A DNA stretch of 64,000 nucleotides from Streptomyces tsukubensis (GTDB lineage: Bacteria; Actinomycetota; Actinomycetes; Streptomycetales; Streptomycetaceae), in contig NZ_CP020700.1 in assembly GCF_003932715.1 (NCBI RefSeq), positions 496,001 through 560,000 of the forward strand, written 5' to 3'. The notes under the pieces are model-generated. The model saw only the letters and a program-made list of their open reading frames with translations, made no database searches and was not told the DNA's origin. Positions within the stretch are counted from its first letter, which is position 1, and each line of letters begins with the position of its first letter. Both the position numbers and the translations under genes were made by a program. This document shows, piece after piece, positions 54,234-63,682 of this stretch.

Positions 54234-55424
54234 ATGTGCCGTATGCCGTTGGACCGTTGTCGTCGTGTCATGACTCTCGCGGCGGTCACCGCGATACCCG
54301 CCCTGTTGCTGGTCCCGTCCGCGGGTGCCGACAGCGGCGATCCGGTGACCCTGCCCCCGTTGCGCCAGCGCATGGCCGCCGAGGAACCGTGTGCGACCGC
54401 CTCGACGAAGGTCGCGCAGATGAGTCCCTGGACCCATCGGGCGCTGCAGCTCTCCCGCTCCTGGCAGCTCACCCGGGGTGCCGGTGTCACGGTGGGGGTG
54501 GTGGACACCGGGGTCGGTGCCCGGGTTCCCGCGCTGGACGGCCGGGTGACCGCCGTGGACGGGGCGGGTGAGGACTGTGTGGGGCACGGCAGCTTCGCCG
54601 CCGGGCTGATCGCCGGTGCGCCCACGGGCCGCGGCCATGTCACCGGAGTCGCTCCCGCGGCCCGTATCCTCGCCGTCCGCGGCACCGACACCCGGGGTGT
54701 CCCGGATGCCGGGCTGATCGCACGGGGCATCCGTACCGCCGTGGACAAGGGAGCGCGGGTCGTCTACGTCGGGCAGGCGCTCGGCGCGGGCAGCGCGGAA
54801 CTCACCGCCGCGGTGGCGTACGCGGCCGGCAAGGACGTCCTCGTCGTCGCACCTGCCGTGCCGGACACCGCCCCCAGGGGTGCCGACGGCCGGCCGGACA
54901 CCCGGGCCCGTCCCTACTGGCCTGCCGCGCAGCCCCGGGTGCTGTCGGTGGTCGATCACGGGCCCGACGGCAGGCGGCCGGAGAACGCGCCTCTCGCGCT
55001 CGCCCCCGATCTGTCCGCCCCCGGTGACGCCGTCGTCGGCATCGGTGTGCGCGGGCCGGGCCATTTCATCGGTTCCGGTTCCTCGCTGGCCGCCGCGCAT
55101 GTCGCCGGGGCTGCGGCGCTGCTGCGTGCCTACCACCCGGATCTCGACGCCGTCGCGACCGCGCGCCGTCTGACCGAGGCCGCCTATCCCGAGCACACGC
55201 CCCGGCTCGACGTCTACGCCGGACTGACGGCGCTGCTCGCGGCGGAGCGGGCGCCGGCCGAGAAGAGCCCCGATCCGGCGGTGGTTCCCGCCTCCGCTTC
55301 GGCGGGGCCCCGGAGCCGTGCCCTGCTGATCGGCGGCGGCTCCCTGGTGCTGGTGCTGCTGGTGGGTGCCGCGATGGTCGTCGTCCCGCTCGGCAAGGCA
55401 CGCGGCTGGCGCCCGGCGGGCTAG
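54234..55424 (+). CDS. mycP: Mycosin-type subtilisin-like serine protease (type VII secretion)
   Basis: This 396-residue S8 protease has an N-terminal signal peptide (MTLAAVTAIPALLLVPSAGA), a protease domain, and a C-terminal membrane anchor (LLIGGGSLVLVLLVGAAMVVV) with a short basic tail, the usual mycosin layout. Triad: Asp91 in VVDTGV, His118 in GHGSFAAGLIAG, Ser284 in GSSLAAAHVAG. The Asn of the oxyanion hole, expected in a VVAAAGN segment, is missing: the equivalent stretch (203-212) reads LVVAPAVPDT. In mycobacteria, mycosins stabilise the ESX membrane complex and may cleave substrates. This one may be mainly structural or have weak activity. The ATG at 54234 abuts the inverted-repeat element; ATG 54243 is an alternative. 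Confidence 0.88.
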   Translation: MCRMPLDRCRRVMTLAAVTAIPALLLVPSAGADSGDPVTLPPLRQRMAAEEPCATASTKVAQMSPWTHRALQLSRSWQLTRGAGVTVGVVDTGVGARVPALDGRVTAVDGAGEDCVGHGSFAAGLIAGAPTGRGHVTGVAPAARILAVRGTDTRGVPDAGLIARGIRTAVDKGARVVYVGQALGAGSAELTAAVAYAAGKDVLVVAPAVPDTAPRGADGRPDTRARPYWPAAQPRVLSVVDHGPDGRRPENAPLALAPDLSAPGDAVVGIGVRGPGHFIGSGSSLAAAHVAGAAALLRAYHPDLDAVATARRLTEAAYPEHTPRLDVYAGLTALLAAERAPAEKSPDPAVVPASASAGPRSRALLIGGGSLVLVLLVGAAMVVVPLGKARGWRPAG

Positions 55425-55468
55425 GGCCTCTCTTTCGGCGGACTCCCGGTTCGCCCGCGCCGGGGGTG

Positions 55469-58400
55469 TCACGGGGTCACCTCGTCGACCAGCGCCGTCT
55501 GGATGTCGACGTTCTTGCGGCGGGTGATCCTGGTGCCGCGGCCGGGGATCAGGTTGCGGCCCTTGACGTTGCCGAACACATAGCCTTCGGTCGGCGGGCA
55601 GGACAGCAGGATGCCGGGGGTGTTGACCTCCAGCATGCGGCGGAGCAGCGGATCGTTCAGGCCGCGTCCCGCGCCCGCCGCCGAGCGGGCCACCACCAGG
55701 TGCATTCCCACTTCGTAGCCGAGTGCCAGATGGTCCATCAGCGGGGCGAAGGGCTGGTTCAGGGGTCCGCCGCCGCCCACCATGTCGTAGTCGTCGACCA
55801 GGACGAACAGCCGTGGGCCGGTCCACCAGTCGCAGAGCCGCATCCGGGAGGGTGCGATGTCCGCGCCGGGCAGCCGGGTCTTCACCGCCCGGGCGGCGCC
55901 GTCGACCAGTTCCTTGAGGGCGTCCAGGGAGACCGCGTGCCCGAGGCGGTAGGCGTCGGGCACGGCTTCGACCAGCTCGCGCCGGTAGTCGATGACCATG
56001 ATCCGTGCTTCGGCGGGGGTGTAGCGGTCGATGATCGCCTTGGCGGTCAGCCGCAGCAGGTTGGTCTTGCCGCTCTCGGCGTCGCCGACGACGATCAGGT
56101 GGGGGCTGGTCGAGAAGTCGTGCCACAGGGTGCCCATGGTCTCCTCCTCGACGCCCAGCGGGATCCGTACGCCGTCGTCCTGGATGGGGGGCAGTTCGGC
56201 GGCGGGCAGGAGCGTGGGCAGCATCCGTACCTGCGGCGCGGGCGGTCCCGACCAGTGTTCGGTGACCCGGGCGACCAGACCGGCCACGCCGTCGGAGAGG
56301 TCCGCGGCGCCGGTGCGGCCGTCCACGCGGGGCAGCGCCGCCAGGTAGTGCAGTTTGGCGTCGCGGGTCAGGCCCCGGCCGGGTGTCCGCGGCACCGTGG
56401 CCGCCTTGCGGACGTCGATCGTGGAGTCCATGGGGTCGCCCATCCTCAGCTCCAGCCGGGTACCGGTCTGGTCGCGGACCGCGGCGGTCAGTTCGACCCA
56501 GCGGGAGGTGGTGATCAGCAGGTGGATGCCGTAGTTCAGGCCGCGTGCGGCGAGGGCGTTGAAGGTGCCGATGCAGTGGTCGTAGTCCTGGCGGACGGTG
56601 GACCAGCCGTCGACTGCCAGGAACACGTCGCCGTACTGTTCGTCGGGGAACTCCCCGGCGGCCCGGCGCCGCCGGTAGGTCGCCATGGAGTCGATGCCGT
56701 GCTCCAGGAAGAACTTCTCGCGGTGTGCGAGCACGGTGGTGACCTCGGACATCACCCGGCCGACGCGTTCCTTGTCCATGCGGGCGGCGACTCCGCCGAC
56801 ATGCGGCAGTCCGGCCAGTGCGGCGAGGGTGCCGCCGCCGAAGTCGAGGCAGTAGAACTGCACTTCGCGCGGGGTGTGGGTGAGGGCCAGTGCGCAGATC
56901 AGGGTGCGCAGCAGGGTCGATTTGCCGCTCTGGGGTCCACCGGCGATGCCCGCGTGGCCCCCGGCGGCCGAGAGGTCCACGACGAGGGGCTCGCGCCGCT
57001 GGTCGAAGGGGCGGTCCACGATGCCGACCGGTGCCCTGAGCTGCCCGCGCAGTGCGGTGTTGGTCAGCCCGTATTCGGGATGCGGGGTCAGCGGGGCCAG
57101 CATCTCGTCGAGTGCGGAGGGCTCGTTCAGCGGCGGCAGCCACACCTGGTGGGCGGCCGGTCCGGCGTCCCGGAGCCGTTCGACGGCGACCGCCAGCAGG
57201 GACCGGCTCTCCTCCTCAGGCTGCTCGGGCTCGGTTTCGGGCGGCGGGTCGGGGAGCTGCCGGGGTACCACCCAGTCCGAGGTCCACGGCACCACCTGGC
57301 TGGCGATCCGGGCCTGGTGGGCGGAGCCGCTGCGGCGCCGGTAGGGGCCGGAGACGTATGCCGCGCGGAACCGGGTCAGGGCCTCCACACCCGTTTTGAC
57401 GAAGCCGCTGCCCGGGGTCGGCGGCAGTTCGTAGGCGTCGGGTACGCCCAGCACTCCGCGGCTCTCCATGGCGGAGAAGGTCCGCAGGCCGATCCGGTAC
57501 GACAGATGCGATTCGAGCTGGTGCATCCGGCCCTCGTCGAGGCGTTGCGAGGCCAGCAGCAGATGGACGCCGAGGCTGCGGCCGAGGCGTCCGATCATCA
57601 CGAACAGTTCCATGAACTCGCGGTGCGCGGCGAGGAGTTCGCTGAACTCGTCGACGACCACGAACAGGCTGGGCAGCGGGTCCAGCGGTGTTCCGGCGGC
57701 CCGTGCCTTCTCGTACTCCAGGGCCGAGGTGTAGTTTCCCGCGGACCTCAGCAGTTCCTGGCGGCGGATCAGCTCGCCGTGCAGGGCGTCCTGCATCCGG
57801 GCGACCAGTTCGACCTCGTCGGCCAGGTTGGTGATCACCGCGGATGTGTGGGGGAGTTCGTCCAGGCCCAGGAAGGTGGCACCGCCCTTGAAGTCGACGA
57901 GGACGAAGTTCAGTGTCTCCGAGGAGTTGGTGAGTGCCAGGGCGAGGACCAGGGTCCGCAGCAGTTCGCTCTTGCCCGAGCCGGTGGCGCCGATGAGCAT
58001 GCCGTGAGGGCCGGTGCCGCCCTGGGCGGATTCCTTGATGTCGAGTTCCACCGGGGTGCCGCCGGGGCCGACGGCGATCGGTACGCGCAGCCTTTCGGTG
58101 CGGGTGCGGCGCTGCCAGAGTGACGCCGGTTCATGGCGGTGGAGGTCTGCGATGCCGAGCAGGGTGGTCAGTTCGGTGTCGGCGGCCATGGGTTCGCTCG
58201 CTTCCCGGCCCACGCCCATCCGGTAGGGGGCGAGCAGTTTGGCGAGCGACACGGCGGATGCCGTGCCCAAGGTGTCGGGCTGCCCCAGGGACACCAGCTG
58301 TTCCTTGCGCTCCCGGTCGGTGCGGACCAGTTGCAGGGTCTCCCCGGCCAGGTCGAGGCGGAGGGTCGCCCGGCCCGGCCGCCAGGTCAGGGCGGAGTCC

Positions 58401-59437
58401 AGGTCGAGCAGTACGGCGTTGCGGAAGCCCGGTCCGTCGGCGCGGTGGCCGCCGGGGAGCGTCACCCCGTCGAGTACGACCACGACGTACGGCTCTTCCC
58501 GGCCGGCCCGGGACTCGGGATCGAAGGGGGGCCGTTCCGCGAACTCGGGGCCGAGGAGTTCGTCCAGCTCGTTGACGGAGGTGACCACCATGCGTACCGC
58601 GCCCGCGCCGTCCGACTCGGCCCGGTGCAGGTTGTGCGGCAGCCACTTCACCCACTCCCAGTCGGCGCGGCGGTCGTCGGCGGCGCAGACCGCGATCCAC
58701 AGGTCGTCGGGCGAGTGGACCACGGCGAGCTGCGCCACCATCGCCCGGGCCAGGGTGCGGATCCGCTCCGGTTCGCCGCGGAACAGGATCCGTGCCCAGG
58801 TGCGGAGGTAGACCGCGATGGGCTGCCGGGGGACCGTGGAGTAGGCGCGGGTGAAGCTGCGGAGCGCGTGGGCGCTCAGCGGTTCCAGGTCCTCCACCGG
58901 TTTGGTGGCGAGCGGGGCCAGTTTCAGGCCGAGTTTCTGGTCGCCGACCGCGACCCGTACCTCACCGAAGTCCTCGTCCCCCGGGCGCCGTTCCCAGAGC
59001 CGGCTGGTACCGACCAGTGACCAGAGCGTGCTCGGTTCGGGGTGCCGCCAGGCCAGTGCCCGCTGCTGTTCCGCGACGGCCGTGCGCGCTTTGCGCCGCA
59101 TCTGGCGGAGGTAGCGCAGATAGTCCCGCCGGTCGCCGTTCAGGCGCTGCTTCCGCTCGCTGCTGCGGCGCACGTACTGGCCGAGAATCATCGCTGCCGC
59201 GGAGACCACCATGATGCCGAGTGCGAGATAGATGAACACGCCGCTGCGGGAACCGCCGGGCCGCATGTACATCAGGACCATCGACACCGACATCAGGGCC
59301 ATCGGAAGGTAGTTCCACACGGCCGAGCTGTCCGGGGTGACCTCCGGCAGTACGGGCGGCTCCTGGAGGCTCAGTTCGCCGTCCGGCATATCGGGTCCGC
59401 GTCTGCGGGCGGGCCGGCGGAAAAGGACGGTACTCAA
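55469..59437 (-). CDS. eccC: Type VII secretion FtsK/SpoIIIE ATPase EccC (fused EccCa/EccCb)
   Basis: This 1322-residue motor ATPase of the ESX machine has two N-terminal TM segments (VWNYLPMALMSVSMVLMYM and VFIYLALGIMVVSAAAMI) and three FtsK-type ATPase domains with Walker A lysines at 489 (GATGSGKS), 839 (GGPQSGKS) and 1124 (GDAESGKT). Walker B stretches include LNFVLVDFKGG and VQFYCLDFGGG. It recognises WXG100-type substrates through their C-terminal signals. The start is TTG at 59437 with AAGGAG 8 nt upstream, giving the usual STVLFRRPARRRGP beginning. The gene is convergent with mycP and divergent from eccD. EccCa and EccCb, separate in some ESX systems, are fused here. Confidence 0.95.
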   Translation of the reverse strand: MSTVLFRRPARRRGPDMPDGELSLQEPPVLPEVTPDSSAVWNYLPMALMSVSMVLMYMRPGGSRSGVFIYLALGIMVVSAAAMILGQYVRRSSERKQRLNGDRRDYLRYLRQMRRKARTAVAEQQRALAWRHPEPSTLWSLVGTSRLWERRPGDEDFGEVRVAVGDQKLGLKLAPLATKPVEDLEPLSAHALRSFTRAYSTVPRQPIAVYLRTWARILFRGEPERIRTLARAMVAQLAVVHSPDDLWIAVCAADDRRADWEWVKWLPHNLHRAESDGAGAVRMVVTSVNELDELLGPEFAERPPFDPESRAGREEPYVVVVLDGVTLPGGHRADGPGFRNAVLLDLDSALTWRPGRATLRLDLAGETLQLVRTDRERKEQLVSLGQPDTLGTASAVSLAKLLAPYRMGVGREASEPMAADTELTTLLGIADLHRHEPASLWQRRTRTERLRVPIAVGPGGTPVELDIKESAQGGTGPHGMLIGATGSGKSELLRTLVLALALTNSSETLNFVLVDFKGGATFLGLDELPHTSAVITNLADEVELVARMQDALHGELIRRQELLRSAGNYTSALEYEKARAAGTPLDPLPSLFVVVDEFSELLAAHREFMELFVMIGRLGRSLGVHLLLASQRLDEGRMHQLESHLSYRIGLRTFSAMESRGVLGVPDAYELPPTPGSGFVKTGVEALTRFRAAYVSGPYRRRSGSAHQARIASQVVPWTSDWVVPRQLPDPPPETEPEQPEEESRSLLAVAVERLRDAGPAAHQVWLPPLNEPSALDEMLAPLTPHPEYGLTNTALRGQLRAPVGIVDRPFDQRREPLVVDLSAAGGHAGIAGGPQSGKSTLLRTLICALALTHTPREVQFYCLDFGGGTLAALAGLPHVGGVAARMDKERVGRVMSEVTTVLAHREKFFLEHGIDSMATYRRRRAAGEFPDEQYGDVFLAVDGWSTVRQDYDHCIGTFNALAARGLNYGIHLLITTSRWVELTAAVRDQTGTRLELRMGDPMDSTIDVRKAATVPRTPGRGLTRDAKLHYLAALPRVDGRTGAADLSDGVAGLVARVTEHWSGPPAPQVRMLPTLLPAAELPPIQDDGVRIPLGVEEETMGTLWHDFSTSPHLIVVGDAESGKTNLLRLTAKAIIDRYTPAEARIMVIDYRRELVEAVPDAYRLGHAVSLDALKELVDGAARAVKTRLPGADIAPSRMRLCDWWTGPRLFVLVDDYDMVGGGGPLNQPFAPLMDHLALGYEVGMHLVVARSAAGAGRGLNDPLLRRMLEVNTPGILLSCPPTEGYVFGNVKGRNLIPGRGTRITRRKNVDIQTALVDEVTP

Positions 59438-59785
59438 CGAGCGCTCTCCTTCCGGGCGCCGCGGGAACGGCACAGGCGGGACTCGGGTGCGGGGCGGGCC
59501 TTCCGGGGCCGGGGAGGCGGCCGATCAGGCGGACGGGCCGGGCGAGTTGGGCAGACCGCCGCGAAGTGTGCGCATCGCCGCGCCCGGCCCCGTGGGGGAG
59601 GAACCCACCGGCCACGGGCAGTCTACGATCCATCTCACGGTTCACTCGTACGGACCTGCGCGAGGCGGAGGAACCGGTGCGGTCGCGCGGTGCGCCTCCG
59701 ACCGCGTATGCGTCCCTCCCCCTTCGACCCGTCCCCGACCGCCGGAGACCCGACGGGGCCTCCCGACGAAGCGTGAGTTCTCCCC
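59438..59785. other. 348-nt divergent promoter region between eccC and eccD
   Basis: No gene, RNA or repeat is visible. A TACGAT hexamer (plus strand, near 59626) and the overlapping TAGACT (minus strand) could be -10 elements, but neither has a good -35 partner. The open frames crossing this stretch have no ribosome-binding site. Confidence 0.5.
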
Positions 59786-61186
59786 ATGACCGACAGCACC
59801 ACGTCCGCACTGTGCCGCGTCACCGTACGCGCTCCGGCCAAGTCCATCGACCTCGCGGTCCCCGCCGACGTCCCGGTCGCCGATCTGCTGCCCGCCCTGG
59901 TCCGGTACGCCGGTGACGACCTGTCCGAACAGGGCCTGGAGCACGGCGGCTGGGTGCTCCAGCGGCTCGGCGGCCGTCCGCTCGACGAGGACACCAGCCT
60001 GGAGTCGCACGGCGTCCTCGACGGCGAGACCCTGCATCTGCGGCCGCACACCGACGCCCTGCCCGAGGTCCTCCTCGACGATCTGGTCGAGGGCGTCGCC
60101 ACGACGATGGAGACCCAGCCGTTCGCCTGGACCGCGCAGGCCGCCCGCCGGGTGCTGCTGACCCTGCTGGTGCTCACCCTGGCCGCCGGTCTGGCCGTCC
60201 TCGCCGTGCCGGGTCCCTCCGGCGGGCTGCGGGCCCTGGCGGCCGCGGCCACCGGGCTGCTGCTCCTCGGCGGGGCGGCGTCCGCGGGCCGGGCGGTGGG
60301 TGACGCGGGGGCGGGAGCCGCCCTCGGCCTCGCCGCCGCCCCGTACTTCGCCCTGGCCGGCTGGCTGCTGCCCGGCGGTGCGCTCGACGGTCCCGACCAG
60401 TGGGAGGTGCTGGGGGCCCGGCTGCTGGCGGCGGGGGCCGCGGCGGCCGGCGGGGCGATGCTCGCGGTCGCCGCCGTCGCCGCTTTCGCCGCGCTGTTCC
60501 TGGCCCTGGTGGTGGTGTCGGCCGCGGCGGTCCTCGCCGGGGCCCTGATGATGACCATGGACCTCGGGCCGGGCCACGCGGCCGGTGTGGTCGCCCTGAC
60601 CGCGGTGGTGTTCGGGGCGTTCGTACCGTCGATGTCGTTCCGGCTGTCCGGTCTGCGGATGCCTCCGCTGCCGTCCAACGCCGAGCAGCTCCAGGAGGGC
60701 ATCGAACCGCACTCCCCGTCGTCGGTGGCCGCCCGGACCGTCGTCGCCGACGGCTGGATGACCGGCCTGTACGCCGCCACCGCCGCCGTCTGCGCGGTCT
60801 GCCTCTCCGGTCTGGCGCACCGCTTCACCCTGCCCACCGTGTTCATGGCCCTCGCCCTGTCGCTGCTGCTGCTCCTCCACAGCCGCGCCCTCGGCAACGT
60901 CCTGCAGCGGCTGTCCCTGGTCGCGGCCGGTGTCTGGGGCGCGGCGCTGCTGGTCCACGGCGCGGCCGGGCAGGCCGCCCCTGCCGAGCGGCTGCTGCTG
61001 GTAGCAGGGCTCGTGGCGGTCGCCGCCGGGCTCGCCATCACCTCGTGGACCGTGCCGGGGCGGCGTCTGGTGCCGTACTGGGGCCGGGCGGCCGAGATCC
61101 TGCACTCCGCCACGGCCATCAGCCTGCTCCCCCTGTCGCTGTGGGTGCTCGGCGTCTACGGATGGCTGCGGGCCATGAACGGCTGA
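59786..61186 (+). CDS. eccD: Type VII secretion integral membrane protein EccD
   Basis: This 466-residue protein has an N-terminal ubiquitin-like domain (residues 1-85: RVTVRAPAKSIDLAVPADVP, with LLPALVRYAG and LHLRPHTDALPEVLLDD, a boundary motif I associate with EccD). From about residue 125 it consists of roughly eleven hydrophobic TM segments, the EccD channel fold (YukD-like domain plus membrane domain). EccD is the most hydrophobic component of the ESX core and lines the central part of the complex. The ribosome-binding site is weak (GTGAG). eccB follows after 50 nt, with the WXG100 genes downstream in the same direction. Confidence 0.93.
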   Translation: MTDSTTSALCRVTVRAPAKSIDLAVPADVPVADLLPALVRYAGDDLSEQGLEHGGWVLQRLGGRPLDEDTSLESHGVLDGETLHLRPHTDALPEVLLDDLVEGVATTMETQPFAWTAQAARRVLLTLLVLTLAAGLAVLAVPGPSGGLRALAAAATGLLLLGGAASAGRAVGDAGAGAALGLAAAPYFALAGWLLPGGALDGPDQWEVLGARLLAAGAAAAGGAMLAVAAVAAFAALFLALVVVSAAAVLAGALMMTMDLGPGHAAGVVALTAVVFGAFVPSMSFRLSGLRMPPLPSNAEQLQEGIEPHSPSSVAARTVVADGWMTGLYAATAAVCAVCLSGLAHRFTLPTVFMALALSLLLLLHSRALGNVLQRLSLVAAGVWGAALLVHGAAGQAAPAERLLLVAGLVAVAAGLAITSWTVPGRRLVPYWGRAAEILHSATAISLLPLSLWVLGVYGWLRAMNG

Positions 61187-61236
61187 CCGGAACCGGACCA
61201 CCGAAGGACCGCCGACTCGAAGGACCGATCAACCCC

Positions 61237-62766
61237 ATGCAGAACAAGCGCGACCAGGTCCAGGCCCATATGTTCCTGATGAGCCGACTGACCTCGGGCA
61301 TTCTCCGCTCCGACCCGGACGCTCCGGAGAGCCCCCAGGGCCGTACCAACCGCGGGATCGCCATCGGCATCATCATCGCCGTCCTGGTCGCGGTCGGGGC
61401 CTTCGTCGTCGGCCTGGTCAGCCCCGGCAAGCAGAATGCGTGGCAGACCTCCGGCCATCTGATCGTCGACAAGGGCACCGGCGCCCGCTACCTGTACCTG
61501 GACGGCCGGCTGCGCCCGGTGCGCAACTACACCTCCGCCAAGCTGCTGGGCGGCGCGAAGCTCGCCACGACCACCGTGAGCAGCGCTTCCCTCAAGGGCA
61601 CCCCGCGCGGCACGCCCGTCGGTATCGAGGGCGCCCCCGACGAACTGCCCGCCAAGGGCGATCTGTCGCAGGCTCCCTGGCAGGTGTGCGTTTCCGCGGT
61701 CCCGCGCAACGGCGGCACCGCACTGGTGACCACGCTGGCCGTCGGACGGGAAGGCGACGGCGACCGTCCGGGCCGTGACCAGGGGCTGCTGGTGGCCGGG
61801 CCCGACGGCAGCGACTATCTGATCTGGCAGGGCAGCCGGCTCCGTATCGACCGTGAGTCCACTGCCGCCGAGGCCCTGGGGTACGCCTCGGTACGGCCCG
61901 TACCGGTCTCCGCGGCCTTCCTCAACGCGCTGCCCGCCGGACCCGATCTCGCGGCCCCCGCCGTCGAGGGGGCAGGCGGCGCCGGCCCGGCGCTCGGCGG
62001 CCGGCCCACCAAGTTCGGACAGCTCTTCACCCTGGCCGTGCCGGGGGCCGGGGAGCGCCATTACGTGCTCCGCGCCGACGGCCTGGCCCCGGTGACCGCC
62101 ACCGAACTCGCCCTGCTGCTGGCCGACCCCGGGATCCGTGCCAAGGCCTACGGCGGAGCGGTACCGGTCCCCGCGGCGCTGACCTCCGACGCCCTCCAGG
62201 GCCGTTCGGCGCCCGATGCCGGGCGGGCCGCGCGCCCCGGCCGGATGCCGGAGACCCCGCCGAAGGCGGTGAGCGTGCCCCGGGACCGTACCCCGTGCGC
62301 GCTGGTCACCCCCGACGCCAAGGGCCCCCGGTTCGGCATCACCCTGGCCCCGGTCGCCGACCTCGGACCGGTCGCCCAGCATGCCTCGGGCATCGCGGCC
62401 CCGGCCTGTCTGCCCGTCGACCGGGTCACCGTACGGCCGGGGCGCGGCTCCCTGGTGCGGCTGGTGGGCGCGGGCGGGGGCCAACTCGGCGGCACGCTCT
62501 ATCTGGTCACCGAGACCGGAGTGAAGTACCGGCTGGCGACCGCGGCGGCGGTGAAGGCCCTCGGCTACCAGGACGTCGTTCCCGGCGAGATCCCGGCACT
62601 GCTTCCGGCCATGCTGCCCTCAGGACCCGATCTGACCCCCGAGGCCGCCGCTGCGGGCCGGGCCGCGGTCACCGCCCCGCGATGCCCCTCGCGGGCCTCC
62701 GGTGAAGCCGCCGCGGCGGCGGATCGTCCGGGCTCCCCGGCGGGCGACAACGGAAAAACAAGGTGA
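61237..62766 (+). CDS. eccB: Type VII secretion protein EccB
   Basis: This 509-residue ESX core component has a cytoplasmic N-terminus with the family start (NKRDQVQAHMFLMSRLTSGIL), one TM helix (GIAIGIIIAVLVAVGAFVVGLV, about residues 40-62) and a large extracytoplasmic domain. The latter holds repeat-like segments (HLIVDKGTGARYLYLDGRLR, LYLVTETGVKYRLATAAAVKAL) typical of the EccB R-repeats. EccB bridges the membrane complex to the cell wall side. AGGA lies 11 nt upstream of the ATG. The C-terminus is Ala/Gly/Pro-rich and ends just before a short spacer leading to the first WXG100 gene. Confidence 0.94.
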   Translation: MQNKRDQVQAHMFLMSRLTSGILRSDPDAPESPQGRTNRGIAIGIIIAVLVAVGAFVVGLVSPGKQNAWQTSGHLIVDKGTGARYLYLDGRLRPVRNYTSAKLLGGAKLATTTVSSASLKGTPRGTPVGIEGAPDELPAKGDLSQAPWQVCVSAVPRNGGTALVTTLAVGREGDGDRPGRDQGLLVAGPDGSDYLIWQGSRLRIDRESTAAEALGYASVRPVPVSAAFLNALPAGPDLAAPAVEGAGGAGPALGGRPTKFGQLFTLAVPGAGERHYVLRADGLAPVTATELALLLADPGIRAKAYGGAVPVPAALTSDALQGRSAPDAGRAARPGRMPETPPKAVSVPRDRTPCALVTPDAKGPRFGITLAPVADLGPVAQHASGIAAPACLPVDRVTVRPGRGSLVRLVGAGGGQLGGTLYLVTETGVKYRLATAAAVKALGYQDVVPGEIPALLPAMLPSGPDLTPEAAAAGRAAVTAPRCPSRASGEAAAAADRPGSPAGDNGKTR

Positions 62767-62845
62767 CGGCAAGAAAGCAAGGCCGGACTGCAATCCCGGC
62801 TTCCTAGCATCGGTGGTCCCGGCCGAACGATGGAGAGGGCGACGC

Positions 62846-63187
62846 ATGGCCGCCAACGGAATGCAGCAGTCCGAGGAGTCCGCGACCCGGAACGGCGTCC
62901 AGGCGCTGGAGATGGCCTTCACCGGCATCACCAAGTGCCGCCAGGACGTGGAGACCACCAAGAACAACCTGATGGCCCACTACAAGGGCAGCGACGGCAA
63001 GGCCTTCGCGGACCTCGTGACCGCGTGGGAGGAGAAGGCCGACGTCATCATGGTCAATGTCCAGGACATGATCGAAACGCTGAACCACACCCTCGTGGAG
63101 CACGGCAAGCAGCAGGGCGCCGCGGTCGATTCGATCAACCAGGAGTACGCCCAGTCGGACGCCGTCTTCGACGCGCTGCGCGGCTGA
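62846..63187 (+). CDS. WXG100-family protein (EsxA/EsxB type), variant W-to-Y motif
   Basis: This 113-residue helical-hairpin protein is probably exported by the neighbouring ESX machine. The turn between the helices reads HYKGSDGKAF, a Y-x-G in place of the standard W-x-G. A C-terminal Y-x-x-x-D motif (YAQSD) matches the type VII secretion signal. GGAGAGGG lies 6 nt upstream of the ATG. It is followed by a second WXG100 protein with a classical motif, and the two probably form a heterodimer like EsxA-EsxB. The N-terminal 20 residues before the first helix are polar. Confidence 0.88.
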   Translation: MAANGMQQSEESATRNGVQALEMAFTGITKCRQDVETTKNNLMAHYKGSDGKAFADLVTAWEEKADVIMVNVQDMIETLNHTLVEHGKQQGAAVDSINQEYAQSDAVFDALRG

Positions 63188-63304
63188 TCCCGGCATCCGC
63201 TTCCCTCCGGGGCCGCCGTACGGGCCCCGGGCGCCCATCCTCCGTACCGCACGAGCCGCACGGGCCGCGCGAGCCGCACGAGCCGCGCAAGATAAGGACA
63301 GGAC

Positions 63305-63625
63305 ATGACGGACTTCTCCGACGGCTATATCTACGTCGACTACTCGCAGATGAGCAACGCCGCGGACGACCTGATCAGCCAGACCAAGGCGATCGACAGC
63401 ATCCTCACCCATCTGGACGCGGAGCTGAACGAGTTGAAGAACTCGTGGATCGGTGACGACAAGGACGTGTACGCCCAGAAGCAGCAGGTCTGGAACAGCG
63501 CGGTCGAGGCGATGGAGCAGCTGCTGACCAAGCACTCCGTACTGCTGACCAGCGTCTCCGAGAACTACCAGTACAGCGAGCGGTCGCTGACCCAGATGTG
63601 GGATTCGGTGAAGATCGGCCGCTGA
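63305..63625 (+). CDS. WXG100-family protein (EsxA/EsxB type)
   Basis: This 106-residue member of the pair has a classical W-x-G turn (SWIGDDKDVY) between two amphipathic helices, and a Y-x-x-x-E signal (YQYSE) near the C-terminus. It is likely the partner of the preceding protein and a substrate of EccC. AAGGACAGG precedes the ATG. The 117-nt gap before it contains short tandem GC-rich 9-nt repeats (about 63247-63287). Confidence 0.92.
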   Translation: MTDFSDGYIYVDYSQMSNAADDLISQTKAIDSILTHLDAELNELKNSWIGDDKDVYAQKQQVWNSAVEAMEQLLTKHSVLLTSVSENYQYSERSLTQMWDSVKIGR

Positions 63626-63682
63626 CCCGGTCCGCGGGCCGGCGGCCCGCCGTGCACCACCCCGACCCTCAGGAGACGCGCC

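Noticed and set aside
53940..57143. 1067-residue minus-strand frame across mycP and eccC
   Set aside because: Antisense to the protease and out of frame with the three clear ATPase domains of EccC.
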